A DNA stretch of 5,206 nt from contig DOVL01000310.1 of assembly GCA_003520105.1 (NCBI GenBank), positions 1-5,206 on the forward strand, written 5' to 3'. Within the stretch, counting starts at the first letter, position 1. The number at the start of each line of letters is the position of its first letter. Both the position numbers and the translations under genes were made by a program. The notes below the pieces were generated by a model. It searched no databases, was not told the origin of the DNA, and worked only from the letters and a program-made list of their open reading frames with translations. The stretch comes from Lachnospiraceae bacterium. Its GTDB lineage: Bacteria; Bacillota; Clostridia; Lachnospirales; Lachnospiraceae. This document shows, in pieces, positions 1-5,206 of this stretch.

Positions 1-714
1 GAGGAATATGTCTTCTGCACCTGGGGCGCATCGGATCTGTTCTACCTTCAGAGCAACATGGATTTCTATTACATGGAGAAGCTGGAATTTCCTCTTAAGT
101 ATTACAATATCCAGCAGATCTATGCAGACCTCTATGATGAGGAAGGAAAGATCAGCAAGCTTGAGAAGGCCTGCGGTGAGCTTGAGATACCGGAGGACGA
201 GCCTTTCCATTCTGCCGTGAATGATGCGAGGTATACCGCAAGAGTTCTTGCGAAGATTCGTCCGGATGATCTCGAGGAGAGATACACCTTCGATATCTAC
301 AGGCATCCGAAGAAGAAGGAGGATGAGATAGTCGCAAAACATGCGGGTGTACTTGAGAAGATTTCTTCGGAATATGATTCGAAGCAGATAGCTATGGAGG
401 ACAAGGATCTCCTGGTTATAAAATGTGCCAGATGCGGCCGCCGCTGTGCAAGAAAGATCAAGTGGTATCAGTCAGGGTCAAATACTTCGGTTGCAGTCGG
501 AAGATGTATCTATCACGGATATATGCTTTCAAGGATCAAGCTTAAGTCGGCCGGAGGAAGCGATGATAATGTATTTGCACTGAAGAGAACGGAAAAGGTT
601 GATAAGAAGACTGTTGAAGAAGTCAGAAATCGTCAGATAGAGCTTAGGGAGAAAAGAAAACAGAAGAGACACGAGTTGTCTAAGAGAAAGAAAGAGAACC
701 GCGAAGAAAAGTAA
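1..714 (+). CDS. DEDDh 3'-5' exonuclease-like protein with a C-terminal Cys cluster (5' end missing)
   Basis: The reading frame is open from the first base, so the start and the first catalytic motif (Exo I, DxE) lie outside the window; 237 residues are visible. The early TWGxxD followed by LxxN (residues 8-19) looks like the Exo II region. HSAVNDA (residues 70-76) is the H-x4-D Exo III signature of the RNase T / DNA polymerase III epsilon exonuclease superfamily. Family members remove nucleotides from 3' ends of DNA or RNA using two metal ions; the substrate here cannot be told. After the nuclease fold comes a possible zinc-binding cluster (C142, C145, C149, C169, with H172 close by) and a strongly basic Lys/Arg/Glu tail (about 205-237) that may form a helix and contact nucleic acid. 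An internal ATG at 58 is not the real start because the Exo II motif lies upstream of it in the same frame. The gene converges on rsmG. The exonuclease call is fairly secure; the Cys-cluster role is inference. Confidence 0.85.
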   Translation, partial: EEYVFCTWGASDLFYLQSNMDFYYMEKLEFPLKYYNIQQIYADLYDEEGKISKLEKACGELEIPEDEPFHSAVNDARYTARVLAKIRPDDLEERYTFDIYRHPKKKEDEIVAKHAGVLEKISSEYDSKQIAMEDKDLLVIKCARCGRRCARKIKWYQSGSNTSVAVGRCIYHGYMLSRIKLKSAGGSDDNVFALKRTEKVDKKTVEEVRNRQIELREKRKQKRHELSKRKKENREEK

Positions 715-744
715 TCCGTTATAAAGGATTCTTCTTCGCGGTTC
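696..744. terminator. Hairpin across the convergent gene ends, possible bidirectional terminator
   Basis: The 13-base arm GAACCGCGAAGAA (696-708) is perfectly complementary to TTCTTCGCGGTTC (732-744). A further 5-bp stem AATCC (713-717) / GGATT (726-730) closes on an 8-base loop, with an asymmetric internal bulge between the two stems. The left arm encodes part of the exonuclease C-terminus and the right arm part of the RsmG C-terminus. Read on the - strand the hairpin is followed by a pyrimidine-rich tract below 696, which would suit rsmG termination. On the + strand no T run follows, so termination of the exonuclease transcript would be weaker. The structure is seen directly; the terminator function is inferred. 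Confidence 0.6.
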
Positions 745-1510
745 CTGCTTTGCGGGGGTATGCTTTTGGAGTAGCATGAGTCTTCTTTATTACAATAAAG
801 CTTCTTGTGATATCCGAGTCCGGAAGGGTCAGGTTGTAAATATGTGGCTTTGCGCCGCCAAGAACACGGATGGCGTTTGCTGCCTCTCCAACCTCCTTCT
901 CTGCTTCGGGAGTTTTGTAGGAGATGAGGTGCCCGCCTTCTTTAAGGAAAGGAATCGTATATTCTGCGAGTACCGGCAGTGCCGCAACGGCTCTTGATAC
1001 AACAATATCAAAGCGGCCCCTCATATCAGGCTTGCGTGCCGCATCCTCAGCTCTGTCATGAACTGCAGTAATGCCCTTAAGGCCGAGAGCCTCGATCACT
1101 TCATTCAGAAAAAGTACTCGCTTGTTCAGTGAATCAAGGAGGGTTATCTTAAGCTCCGGAAAAGCTATCTTAAGAGGTATGCCCGGGAAGCCTGCACCGG
1201 TTCCGACATCGAGGAGACTGATCCGATGTTTTGTGTTGTCATGAGTTTTAAAGCCTTTTGTATTACCTGAAGCATCGTTTCCAATCGCCTCTGTGAAATC
1301 GAGGCTTGCAGCTAATTCGGGTACTACTCCGGCAGCGGATATACTGTCGACAAAATGCTTAAGTATCACTTCGTCCTTCTCGGTAATGGCAGTTAAGTTC
1401 ATCACCTTATTCTTCTCAATAAGCATATGATAGTATCTGTCAAACTGCTCAAGCTGCCCATCTGAAAGAGTTATATTCATTTTATCTGATAATAATTTTA
1501 AACTTTCCAT
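719..1510 (-). CDS. rsmG: 16S rRNA (guanine(527)-N7)-methyltransferase RsmG (GidB)
   Basis: RsmG uses S-adenosylmethionine to methylate N7 of G527 in the 530 loop of 16S rRNA; in several bacteria its loss gives low-level streptomycin resistance. The 263-residue product has the family landmarks in order: MNLTAIT (37-43), LKHFVDS (50-56), the SAM-binding glycine motif LLDVGTGAGFPGIPL (99-113), LLDSLNKRVLFL (124-135), VSRAVA (171-176) and the C-terminal YPRKAGT...PL (251-263). It is longer than the usual roughly 240 residues because a hydrophilic stretch of about 25 residues sits at about 71-97, before the SAM motif. The ATG at 1510 is the first possible start: an in-frame TAG lies at 1529-1531 with no ATG, GTG or TTG between. 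No Shine-Dalgarno sequence precedes it, and the promoter is placed so that transcription starts at about this ATG. The usual partner mnmG is not adjacent. Confidence 0.97.
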   Translation of the reverse strand: MESLKLLSDKMNITLSDGQLEQFDRYYHMLIEKNKVMNLTAITEKDEVILKHFVDSISAAGVVPELAASLDFTEAIGNDASGNTKGFKTHDNTKHRISLLDVGTGAGFPGIPLKIAFPELKITLLDSLNKRVLFLNEVIEALGLKGITAVHDRAEDAARKPDMRGRFDIVVSRAVAALPVLAEYTIPFLKEGGHLISYKTPEAEKEVGEAANAIRVLGGAKPHIYNLTLPDSDITRSFIVIKKTHATPKAYPRKAGTAKKNPL

Positions 1511-1516
1511 GCCTAT

Positions 1517-1545
1517 ATAATATGAAAACTAAGAATGGATTTCAA
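1517..1545 (-). promoter_or_regulatory. Sigma-A-type promoter of rsmG, predicted leaderless start
   Basis: Read on the - strand, TTGAAA (1545-1540) is separated by exactly 17 bases from TATTAT (1522-1517), each hexamer 5 of 6 to consensus. Six bases (ATAGGC) then lead to the rsmG ATG at 1510. By standard spacing the first transcribed base falls at about 1510-1513, leaving a leader of 0 to about 4 bases and no room for a ribosome binding site. A GATTAATC palindrome (1549-1556) lies just upstream of the -35 box. Hexamers and spacing are seen directly; the start point is inferred. Confidence 0.7.
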
Positions 1546-1606
1546 GCAGATTAATCAGATTTTAAGCATTTTCACAATTTAGAGTATTCCATTCTATGTA
1601 TTTATG

Positions 1607-1615
1607 TGGTATTAT
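1607..1615 (+). promoter_or_regulatory. Candidate extended -10 promoter for the LCP operon
   Basis: TG-G-TATTAT (1607-1615) matches an extended -10 element (TGnTATAAT, one mismatch in the hexamer). No good -35 hexamer is found 16-18 bases upstream, which extended -10 promoters tolerate. Transcription would begin near 1622, giving an AT-rich leader of about 95 bases ahead of the ATG at 1717. A second TATTAT at 1685-1690 has no -35 partner and no TG extension. This is the best of several weak candidates. Confidence 0.4.
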
Positions 1616-1716
1616 CTTCAAAGATTTATGATGGTTTCACTGTGGTCGCTTATAGAAAAGGGCGATTCATTTATTAGTTATACATATTATAAATAGAAAA
1701 AGAGGGATAATTAAAA

Positions 1717-3204
1717 ATGAAAATTCAGAGACTGGTTGGCTGTATTCTTGCCGCTTTGCAGTTTATTATATCGGCATTACTCGTGTTTTTCCTTATAAGG
1801 ACGCGTGTCGTTCCGACGAAATATATTATTATGGTAGGAATCATTCTGGGATTGCTGCCGATCTGCTTCATAGCGATGCAGCTTAAGAAGATTCCGGGTA
1901 TAATCGCAAGTGCTTTGTCGGTGATACTTATCGGTATCATGTGTTTCGGTATCGTGAAGGTTAATCAGGCCAATAAGATGATGGACTCGGTTACCGGTAA
2001 CAAGACCGAGGTTGAAGTTGTTAATGTTTATATCGGAGCTGATGATCCGGTTGATTCCATTAACAAAGCTGCCGAGAAGGGCTACATCTTCGGAACCATC
2101 GATAATATCAATAATGAATCGGTCAGAGAGACACTGAGAGAAATCAGCAGCAGCTCTTCCGGACCGATCGATACTGTTAAATATCCTTCTATCGTTCAGG
2201 TTGCTGATGCATTTCTCAGAGGAGAGATCCAGGGATTGATCGTCAGCACTGGTGACATCAGTATCCTCGAGGGACAGGAGGATTATGAGAATTTCTCCAA
2301 GCTGCTCAAGATAATCCTTGAGAAGAAGATTGAGAAGGAAGTTGAGAAGGATAATGCCAAGAGAACAGACAGAACCAAAGCCGACAAGGAAAGATTCTGT
2401 GCATACATCAGTGGTATTGACACCTATGGTGATGTTACTCTTAAGAGTCGAAGCGATGTAAATGTTATTGCAGTTATGAACTTCCAGACTCATACTATAC
2501 TGCTTCTCTCTACACCACGTGATTACTATGTAAATCTTGCATTTGAGAGTGAGCCGCTTGACAAGCTGACACATGCAGGAAACTATGGTATCGAGATGTC
2601 TATGGCAACTCTCGAAAACCTCTACGACACAGACCTTGACTATTATATAAGAGTAAACTTTACCGGTTTCGTAAATATAATCGATACCCTTGGCGGAGTA
2701 GATGTTGAATCGGAATATGATTTCTACTCACAGCTTGATGACAGCGGATATCATTATAATGAAGGAATGAATCACTTGTCAGGTGAAGCAGCGCTTTACT
2801 TTGCAAGAGAGAGATACAGCTTTACAGAAGGAGACAGACAGAGAGGAAAGAACCAGATGGCCGTTATCAAGGCGGTTCTTAACAAGCTGATGTCTTCAGA
2901 GCTTCTCAAGAATTATTCAGACCTTATGTCACAGATGAAGGATTGTTTCCAGACAAATATGACTAAGGATGAGCTTGGAAAGCTTGTTCAGGAACAGATT
3001 GATGATGGCGGAAAGTGGAACATAGTTCAGTATAGCGTAACCGGTGGAGATGCTATGGATTACTGCTACTCTGTTGGCGGAGACGCTTATGTTATGGTGC
3101 CTTATCAGGATACTGTAGATTACGCAACGGAGCTTATCAAGAGAGTGCTCAATGATGAAGAAATCTCTCAATCAACTATAGACAATGGTGCTCCACAGCA
3201 CTGA
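1717..3204 (+). CDS. LytR-CpsA-Psr (LCP) family cell-wall glycopolymer transferase with an extra extracellular domain
   Basis: LCP enzymes move lipid-linked anionic polymers (teichoic acid, capsule and similar) onto peptidoglycan at the outer face of the membrane. Old annotations calling them LytR transcriptional regulators are misleading. The 495-residue product begins with three hydrophobic segments (about 6-27, 36-55, 60-80), where most LCP proteins have one. An additional region (about 95-200) and a charged Lys/Glu linker (about 201-226) follow. The LCP catalytic domain spans about 227-395: YISGIDTYG (230-238), SRSDVNVI (244-251), LLSTPRDYYV (263-272), the VNFTGFVNIIDTLGGVDV block (313-330), LSGEAALYFARERYS (354-368) and GDRQRGKNQ (372-380). 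R245, D247, R268, R364, R366, R374 and R376 correspond to the conserved acidic and basic residues that bind metal and pyrophosphate in the family. The start is fixed by an in-frame TAA at 1708-1710, and AGAGGG (1701-1706) is the ribosome site, 10 bases upstream. It is probably first in an operon with the next two genes. Family is secure; the polymer it handles is unknown. Confidence 0.95.
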   Translation: MKIQRLVGCILAALQFIISALLVFFLIRTRVVPTKYIIMVGIILGLLPICFIAMQLKKIPGIIASALSVILIGIMCFGIVKVNQANKMMDSVTGNKTEVEVVNVYIGADDPVDSINKAAEKGYIFGTIDNINNESVRETLREISSSSSGPIDTVKYPSIVQVADAFLRGEIQGLIVSTGDISILEGQEDYENFSKLLKIILEKKIEKEVEKDNAKRTDRTKADKERFCAYISGIDTYGDVTLKSRSDVNVIAVMNFQTHTILLLSTPRDYYVNLAFESEPLDKLTHAGNYGIEMSMATLENLYDTDLDYYIRVNFTGFVNIIDTLGGVDVESEYDFYSQLDDSGYHYNEGMNHLSGEAALYFARERYSFTEGDRQRGKNQMAVIKAVLNKLMSSELLKNYSDLMSQMKDCFQTNMTKDELGKLVQEQIDDGGKWNIVQYSVTGGDAMDYCYSVGGDAYVMVPYQDTVDYATELIKRVLNDEEISQSTIDNGAPQH

Positions 3205-3217
3205 TCGGAGGTAGGAT

Positions 3218-4144
3218 ATGTCAGATAATAAGAAGGGACCTGTACTTGTTGTAATGGCAGCAGGTATGGGAAGTCGTTTCGGTGGTCTGAAGCAGATCGC
3301 TGATGTAGATGGCAGAGGACATGCGCTTATCGATTATGCAGTTTATGATGCTGTTGTTGCCGGTTTTGAAGAGGTTGTATTTATAATCCGTGAGGATATT
3401 GCCGATGATTTCAAGAATGCTGTTGGAAACAGGATTGCAGCAAAGATTCCTGTAACCTATGTATATCAGTCACTTGATATGATACCTGAGGGCGTTTCTG
3501 TTCCTGCGGACAGAAAGAAGCCTTGGGGAACTACGCATGCTATATGGTGCTGCCGTGAAGTGCTCAAGGGAAGAGATTTCCTTACTGTAAATGCTGATGA
3601 TTTCTATGGCAGACAGGCATTTGTCGATGCAATCAGCTTCTTTAATGAAGGCGGAGCCGATAACAGATATGGTATTATCGGATATAATGTAGTAAGTACA
3701 CTTAATGAGAAATTCACCGTTTCAAGAGGAATATGCGCGGTTGATGAGAATGATATGCTGAAGCGTATCGACGAGCGTAAGGAGATCAAGCTCGAGGCCG
3801 GCCGCGGATATTATACGATTGATGGCGGTGTTACATATAACCTGATTGCTTCCGATGCAGTTGCATCTATGAATCTGTGGGCATTCAGACCTGCATTTAT
3901 AGAGGATCTGGTTGTTAATTTCGAGGCAAGACTTAAGAAGGGTATCGAGGAGGCACCACTTAAATTTGAGGAAACTCTTTCAGATGCTGTTCAGAATATA
4001 CTTGATCGAAACGAAGGAAGCGTTAAGATTGTCAGAACTGATGCCGAATGGTTCGGAATGACATATCGTGAGGATGTTGAGCAGGTTAAGGAAGAGCTCG
4101 ATAACCTTACAGCCGAAGGTGTATATCCGGAGGGCGAGTGGTAG
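3218..4144 (+). CDS. Sugar-phosphate nucleotidyltransferase-like protein (NTP_transferase fold)
   Basis: Enzymes of this fold join a nucleoside triphosphate to a sugar phosphate (or a phosphorylated alcohol) to make an activated NDP-sugar and pyrophosphate in the cytoplasm. The 308-residue product opens with the signature loop VMAAGMGSRFGGLKQ (12-26): the G-x-G-x-R motif and K25 bind the nucleotide phosphates. KPWGTTHAI (101-109) resembles the substrate-binding segment, and VNADDFYG (124-131) holds the Asp (D127) expected to bind catalytic Mg. There is no C-terminal left-handed beta-helix acyltransferase domain, so it looks like a stand-alone nucleotidyltransferase. The start is certain: GGAGG (3207-3211) lies 6 bases before the ATG and an in-frame TAG is at 3212-3214. 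It begins 13 bases after the LCP stop, which points to co-transcription and possibly a shared role in wall polymer supply. Which sugar and nucleotide it uses cannot be read from the sequence, and activity of this subfamily has not to my knowledge been settled. Confidence 0.88.
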   Translation: MSDNKKGPVLVVMAAGMGSRFGGLKQIADVDGRGHALIDYAVYDAVVAGFEEVVFIIREDIADDFKNAVGNRIAAKIPVTYVYQSLDMIPEGVSVPADRKKPWGTTHAIWCCREVLKGRDFLTVNADDFYGRQAFVDAISFFNEGGADNRYGIIGYNVVSTLNEKFTVSRGICAVDENDMLKRIDERKEIKLEAGRGYYTIDGGVTYNLIASDAVASMNLWAFRPAFIEDLVVNFEARLKKGIEEAPLKFEETLSDAVQNILDRNEGSVKIVRTDAEWFGMTYREDVEQVKEELDNLTAEGVYPEGEW

Positions 4145-4209
4145 AAAACGGATAATGATCCGATGATAAGTGTTGTTGCCGGATGTGGTTGCGCGGGGGT
4201 GCGTGAAGC

Positions 4210-5079
4210 ATGATCTGTAAATACTGTGGGAAAGAAATTCCAGACAACAGCGAATATTGTGAATTTTGTAATGAAAGCCTTATCGACAAGGTAATACTTG
4301 ACGATAAGGCTCTTCTTCGTGCAAAGGAAGCCAGACGAAGAGAGGAAAGTCCTATATTTATCAGAGCATATTATAAGGCTAAGGAAACGTCTGAGGAGAA
4401 GAAGCTCCGTAAGGAAAAGGAGCTTGCCGCAGCGCTGGAGGCAGAGAGAACCGGCAGAAAACCTAAAAAGGTTTATACCGGGGATCCGTTTTATAAGAAG
4501 AAGCAGGCCAGAGTGCTTGCGATAGTTTTGTCTGCGCTCCCGATACTTACTGTGATCCTGTCCATCTTCCTGAACTGGCAGTATTATCTGATCAAGTCGG
4601 GTGACGGCGTGAAGCAGAGCCGGTCGATGAAGGCAATAGTTTCAACCAGCCTGTCGAAGGATGTTTATTCGGAATATGCAAAAAACAGAGGCTTTGCCAA
4701 TTATGTTCCGCTGATCTGTATGATCATGCTGATCCTTGCGGCAATATATATATTATATCTTGCGGTACTTGACCTCTTCCCGGAGAAGAAGATACCGAAG
4801 GATCCGCTGGTAAGAAGATGGGGCTTTATCGCAAGGATAGTCCCGGTGGTTCTGATAATAGCGGCTATCATAATCTTTGTTCACTGCAAGATGTATGTTA
4901 ATTCGAAAAACGGAATGATGGATTATCACAGAGGATATTCGAGTCTGATAGGATTTGAAGAAACAGGCGGAGCTGAGATGGGAAAGGGCTTCGGGCACTT
5001 CCTCGCCTGCGCCTCCCCTGCCATCTATGTGATATCGAAGGTTTATGTTTTTGTTATAAATACATTGAATGAAGACTAA
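4210..5079 (+). CDS. Zinc-ribbon membrane protein of unknown function
   Basis: I do not recognise a named family beyond the N-terminal zinc ribbon. The 289-residue product starts with CKYCG...CEFC: C3, C6, C17 and C20 form a short zinc knuckle. A highly charged Lys/Glu/Arg helix (about 33-88), probably cytoplasmic and perhaps coiled, follows. Hydrophobic segments lie at about 101-122, 165-187 and 206-225, with a weaker fourth near 263-284. Between the first and second is a loop (about 123-164) rich in Ser and Lys. The layout suggests a cytoplasmic zinc ribbon tethered to a small multipass membrane domain. The ATG at 4210 is the first usable start because a TGA lies in frame at 4204-4206; GGGGG (4195-4199) is a plausible but distant ribosome site. 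It lies 65 bases after the nucleotidyltransferase with no terminator between, so it is probably the last gene of the LCP operon, although its own promoter in the gap cannot be excluded. A strong terminator follows 14 bases after its stop. Confidence 0.88.
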   Translation: MICKYCGKEIPDNSEYCEFCNESLIDKVILDDKALLRAKEARRREESPIFIRAYYKAKETSEEKKLRKEKELAAALEAERTGRKPKKVYTGDPFYKKKQARVLAIVLSALPILTVILSIFLNWQYYLIKSGDGVKQSRSMKAIVSTSLSKDVYSEYAKNRGFANYVPLICMIMLILAAIYILYLAVLDLFPEKKIPKDPLVRRWGFIARIVPVVLIIAAIIIFVHCKMYVNSKNGMMDYHRGYSSLIGFEETGGAEMGKGFGHFLACASPAIYVISKVYVFVINTLNED

Positions 5080-5093
5080 ATAACAAGCCATGC

Positions 5094-5153
5094 AACATAA
5101 AAAAGGAAAGAGGATGAATGCTTGCATTCTTATACTCTTTCCTTTTTTATGTT
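5094..5153 (+). terminator. Strong intrinsic terminator at the end of the LCP operon, symmetric in both directions
   Basis: Nineteen bases at 5094-5112 (AACATAAAAAAGGAAAGAG) are perfectly complementary to 5135-5153, and the inner segment adds a GAATGC (5116-5121) / GCATTC (5124-5129) stem with a 2-base TT loop. Small unpaired patches (5113-5115 and 5130-5134) separate the two stems. The right arm contains CCTTTTTT (5141-5148), so the classical form is a GC-containing upper stem followed by a U tract that pairs with the A tract. Because the left arm holds A6, the same element would terminate transcripts arriving on the - strand from beyond the right edge. Confidence 0.9.
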
Positions 5154-5156
5154 ATA

Positions 5157-5202
5157 CGGCGCCTATGGCGCCGGTTCTTGAGACGCGAAGCGGATCAAGA
5201 AC
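5157..5202. repeat. Two adjacent GC-rich stem-loops at the window edge, function unknown
   Basis: CGGCGCC (5157-5163) pairs with GGCGCCG (5167-5173) around a 3-base TAT loop. The very next base opens a second hairpin: GTTCTTGA (5174-5181) pairs with TCAAGAAC (5195-5202). Its loop contains CGC-GAA-GCG (5184-5192), flanked by GA on both sides, which can form tandem G-A pairs and extend the stack. Both structures are seen directly. They follow the operon terminator by 3 bases and are more GC-rich than the surrounding intergenic DNA. They could be an intergenic repeat unit, a small RNA, or the 3' end of a - strand gene: one - strand frame stays open from the edge to a TAA at 5154-5152. Confidence 0.5.
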
Positions 5203-5206
5203 ACAT

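Noticed and set aside
8..220. 70-codon + strand frame at the left edge
   Set aside because: It overlaps out of frame with the exonuclease, whose Exo II and Exo III motifs fix the true reading frame.
1646..1665. TCGC/GCGA pairing as a leader hairpin or riboswitch
   Set aside because: The stem is only 4 bp around a 12-base loop and no known riboswitch core is visible.
1685..1690. TATTAT as a nearer -10 for the LCP gene
   Set aside because: No -35-like hexamer lies 16-18 bases upstream and it lacks a TG extension; the element at 1607-1615 is better.
1777..2574. 265-codon open frame on the - strand within the LCP gene
   Set aside because: It is antisense to a gene with complete LCP motifs, its translation has no recognisable domain, and its composition is that expected from reading the complementary strand.
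4145..4209. Possible terminator or promoter between the nucleotidyltransferase and zinc-ribbon genes
   Set aside because: Only a 4-bp GGAT/ATCC stem is present with no T run, and no -35/-10 pair with acceptable spacing was found.
4753..5127. 124-codon open frame on the - strand overlapping the zinc-ribbon gene
   Set aside because: It begins inside the terminator hairpin, lies antisense to the membrane segments and has no family signature.
5149..5181. Ten-codon frame MLYGAYGAGS
   Set aside because: It is very short, starts within the terminator T tract and has no ribosome site at a sensible distance.

Overview
The window looks like part of a chromosome from a low-to-mid-GC Firmicute, most likely a Lachnospiraceae-type clostridium (Butyrivibrio, Roseburia or Lachnospira relatives). 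This placement is inferred from protein style, AT-rich intergenic DNA, sigma-A-like promoter hexamers, strong GGAGG-type ribosome sites and the mix of families. No rRNA, tRNA, CRISPR array, insertion sequence or phage gene is visible.

Left part (1-1510): two convergent genes. The 3' part of a DEDDh 3'-5' exonuclease-like gene enters from the left edge on the + strand and ends at 714. Facing it is rsmG (719-1510, - strand), encoding the 16S rRNA G527 N7-methyltransferase. Only 4 bases separate the two stop codons. A 13-bp perfect inverted repeat lies inside the two coding ends and folds around the junction. rsmG has a near-consensus promoter whose predicted start point falls on or next to its ATG, so its mRNA is probably leaderless or nearly so.

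Middle and right (1511-5153): a 206-base divergent promoter region, then three + strand genes that probably form one transcription unit. The first encodes a LytR-CpsA-Psr (LCP) phosphotransferase with three N-terminal membrane segments and an extra extracellular domain. The second is a sugar-phosphate nucleotidyltransferase-like protein that starts 13 bases after the LCP stop. The third is an unrecognised membrane protein with an N-terminal zinc ribbon, 65 bases further on. A strong 19-bp-arm hairpin with an internal T6 run closes the unit. An LCP enzyme next to a nucleotidyltransferase suggests a role in building or attaching a cell-wall glycopolymer, but no glycosyltransferase or polymerase gene is in view to confirm this.

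Right edge (5154-5206): two compact GC-rich stem-loops sit back to back just past the terminator and stop within a few bases of the window end. They are the least explained piece of DNA here and may be an intergenic repeat, a small RNA, or the end of a convergent gene.

Most of the window is ordinary core and envelope gene content. I see no clear undescribed multi-gene system. The points most worth checking are the leaderless rsmG start, the extra LCP domain, the coding-embedded hairpin and the terminal stem-loop pair.
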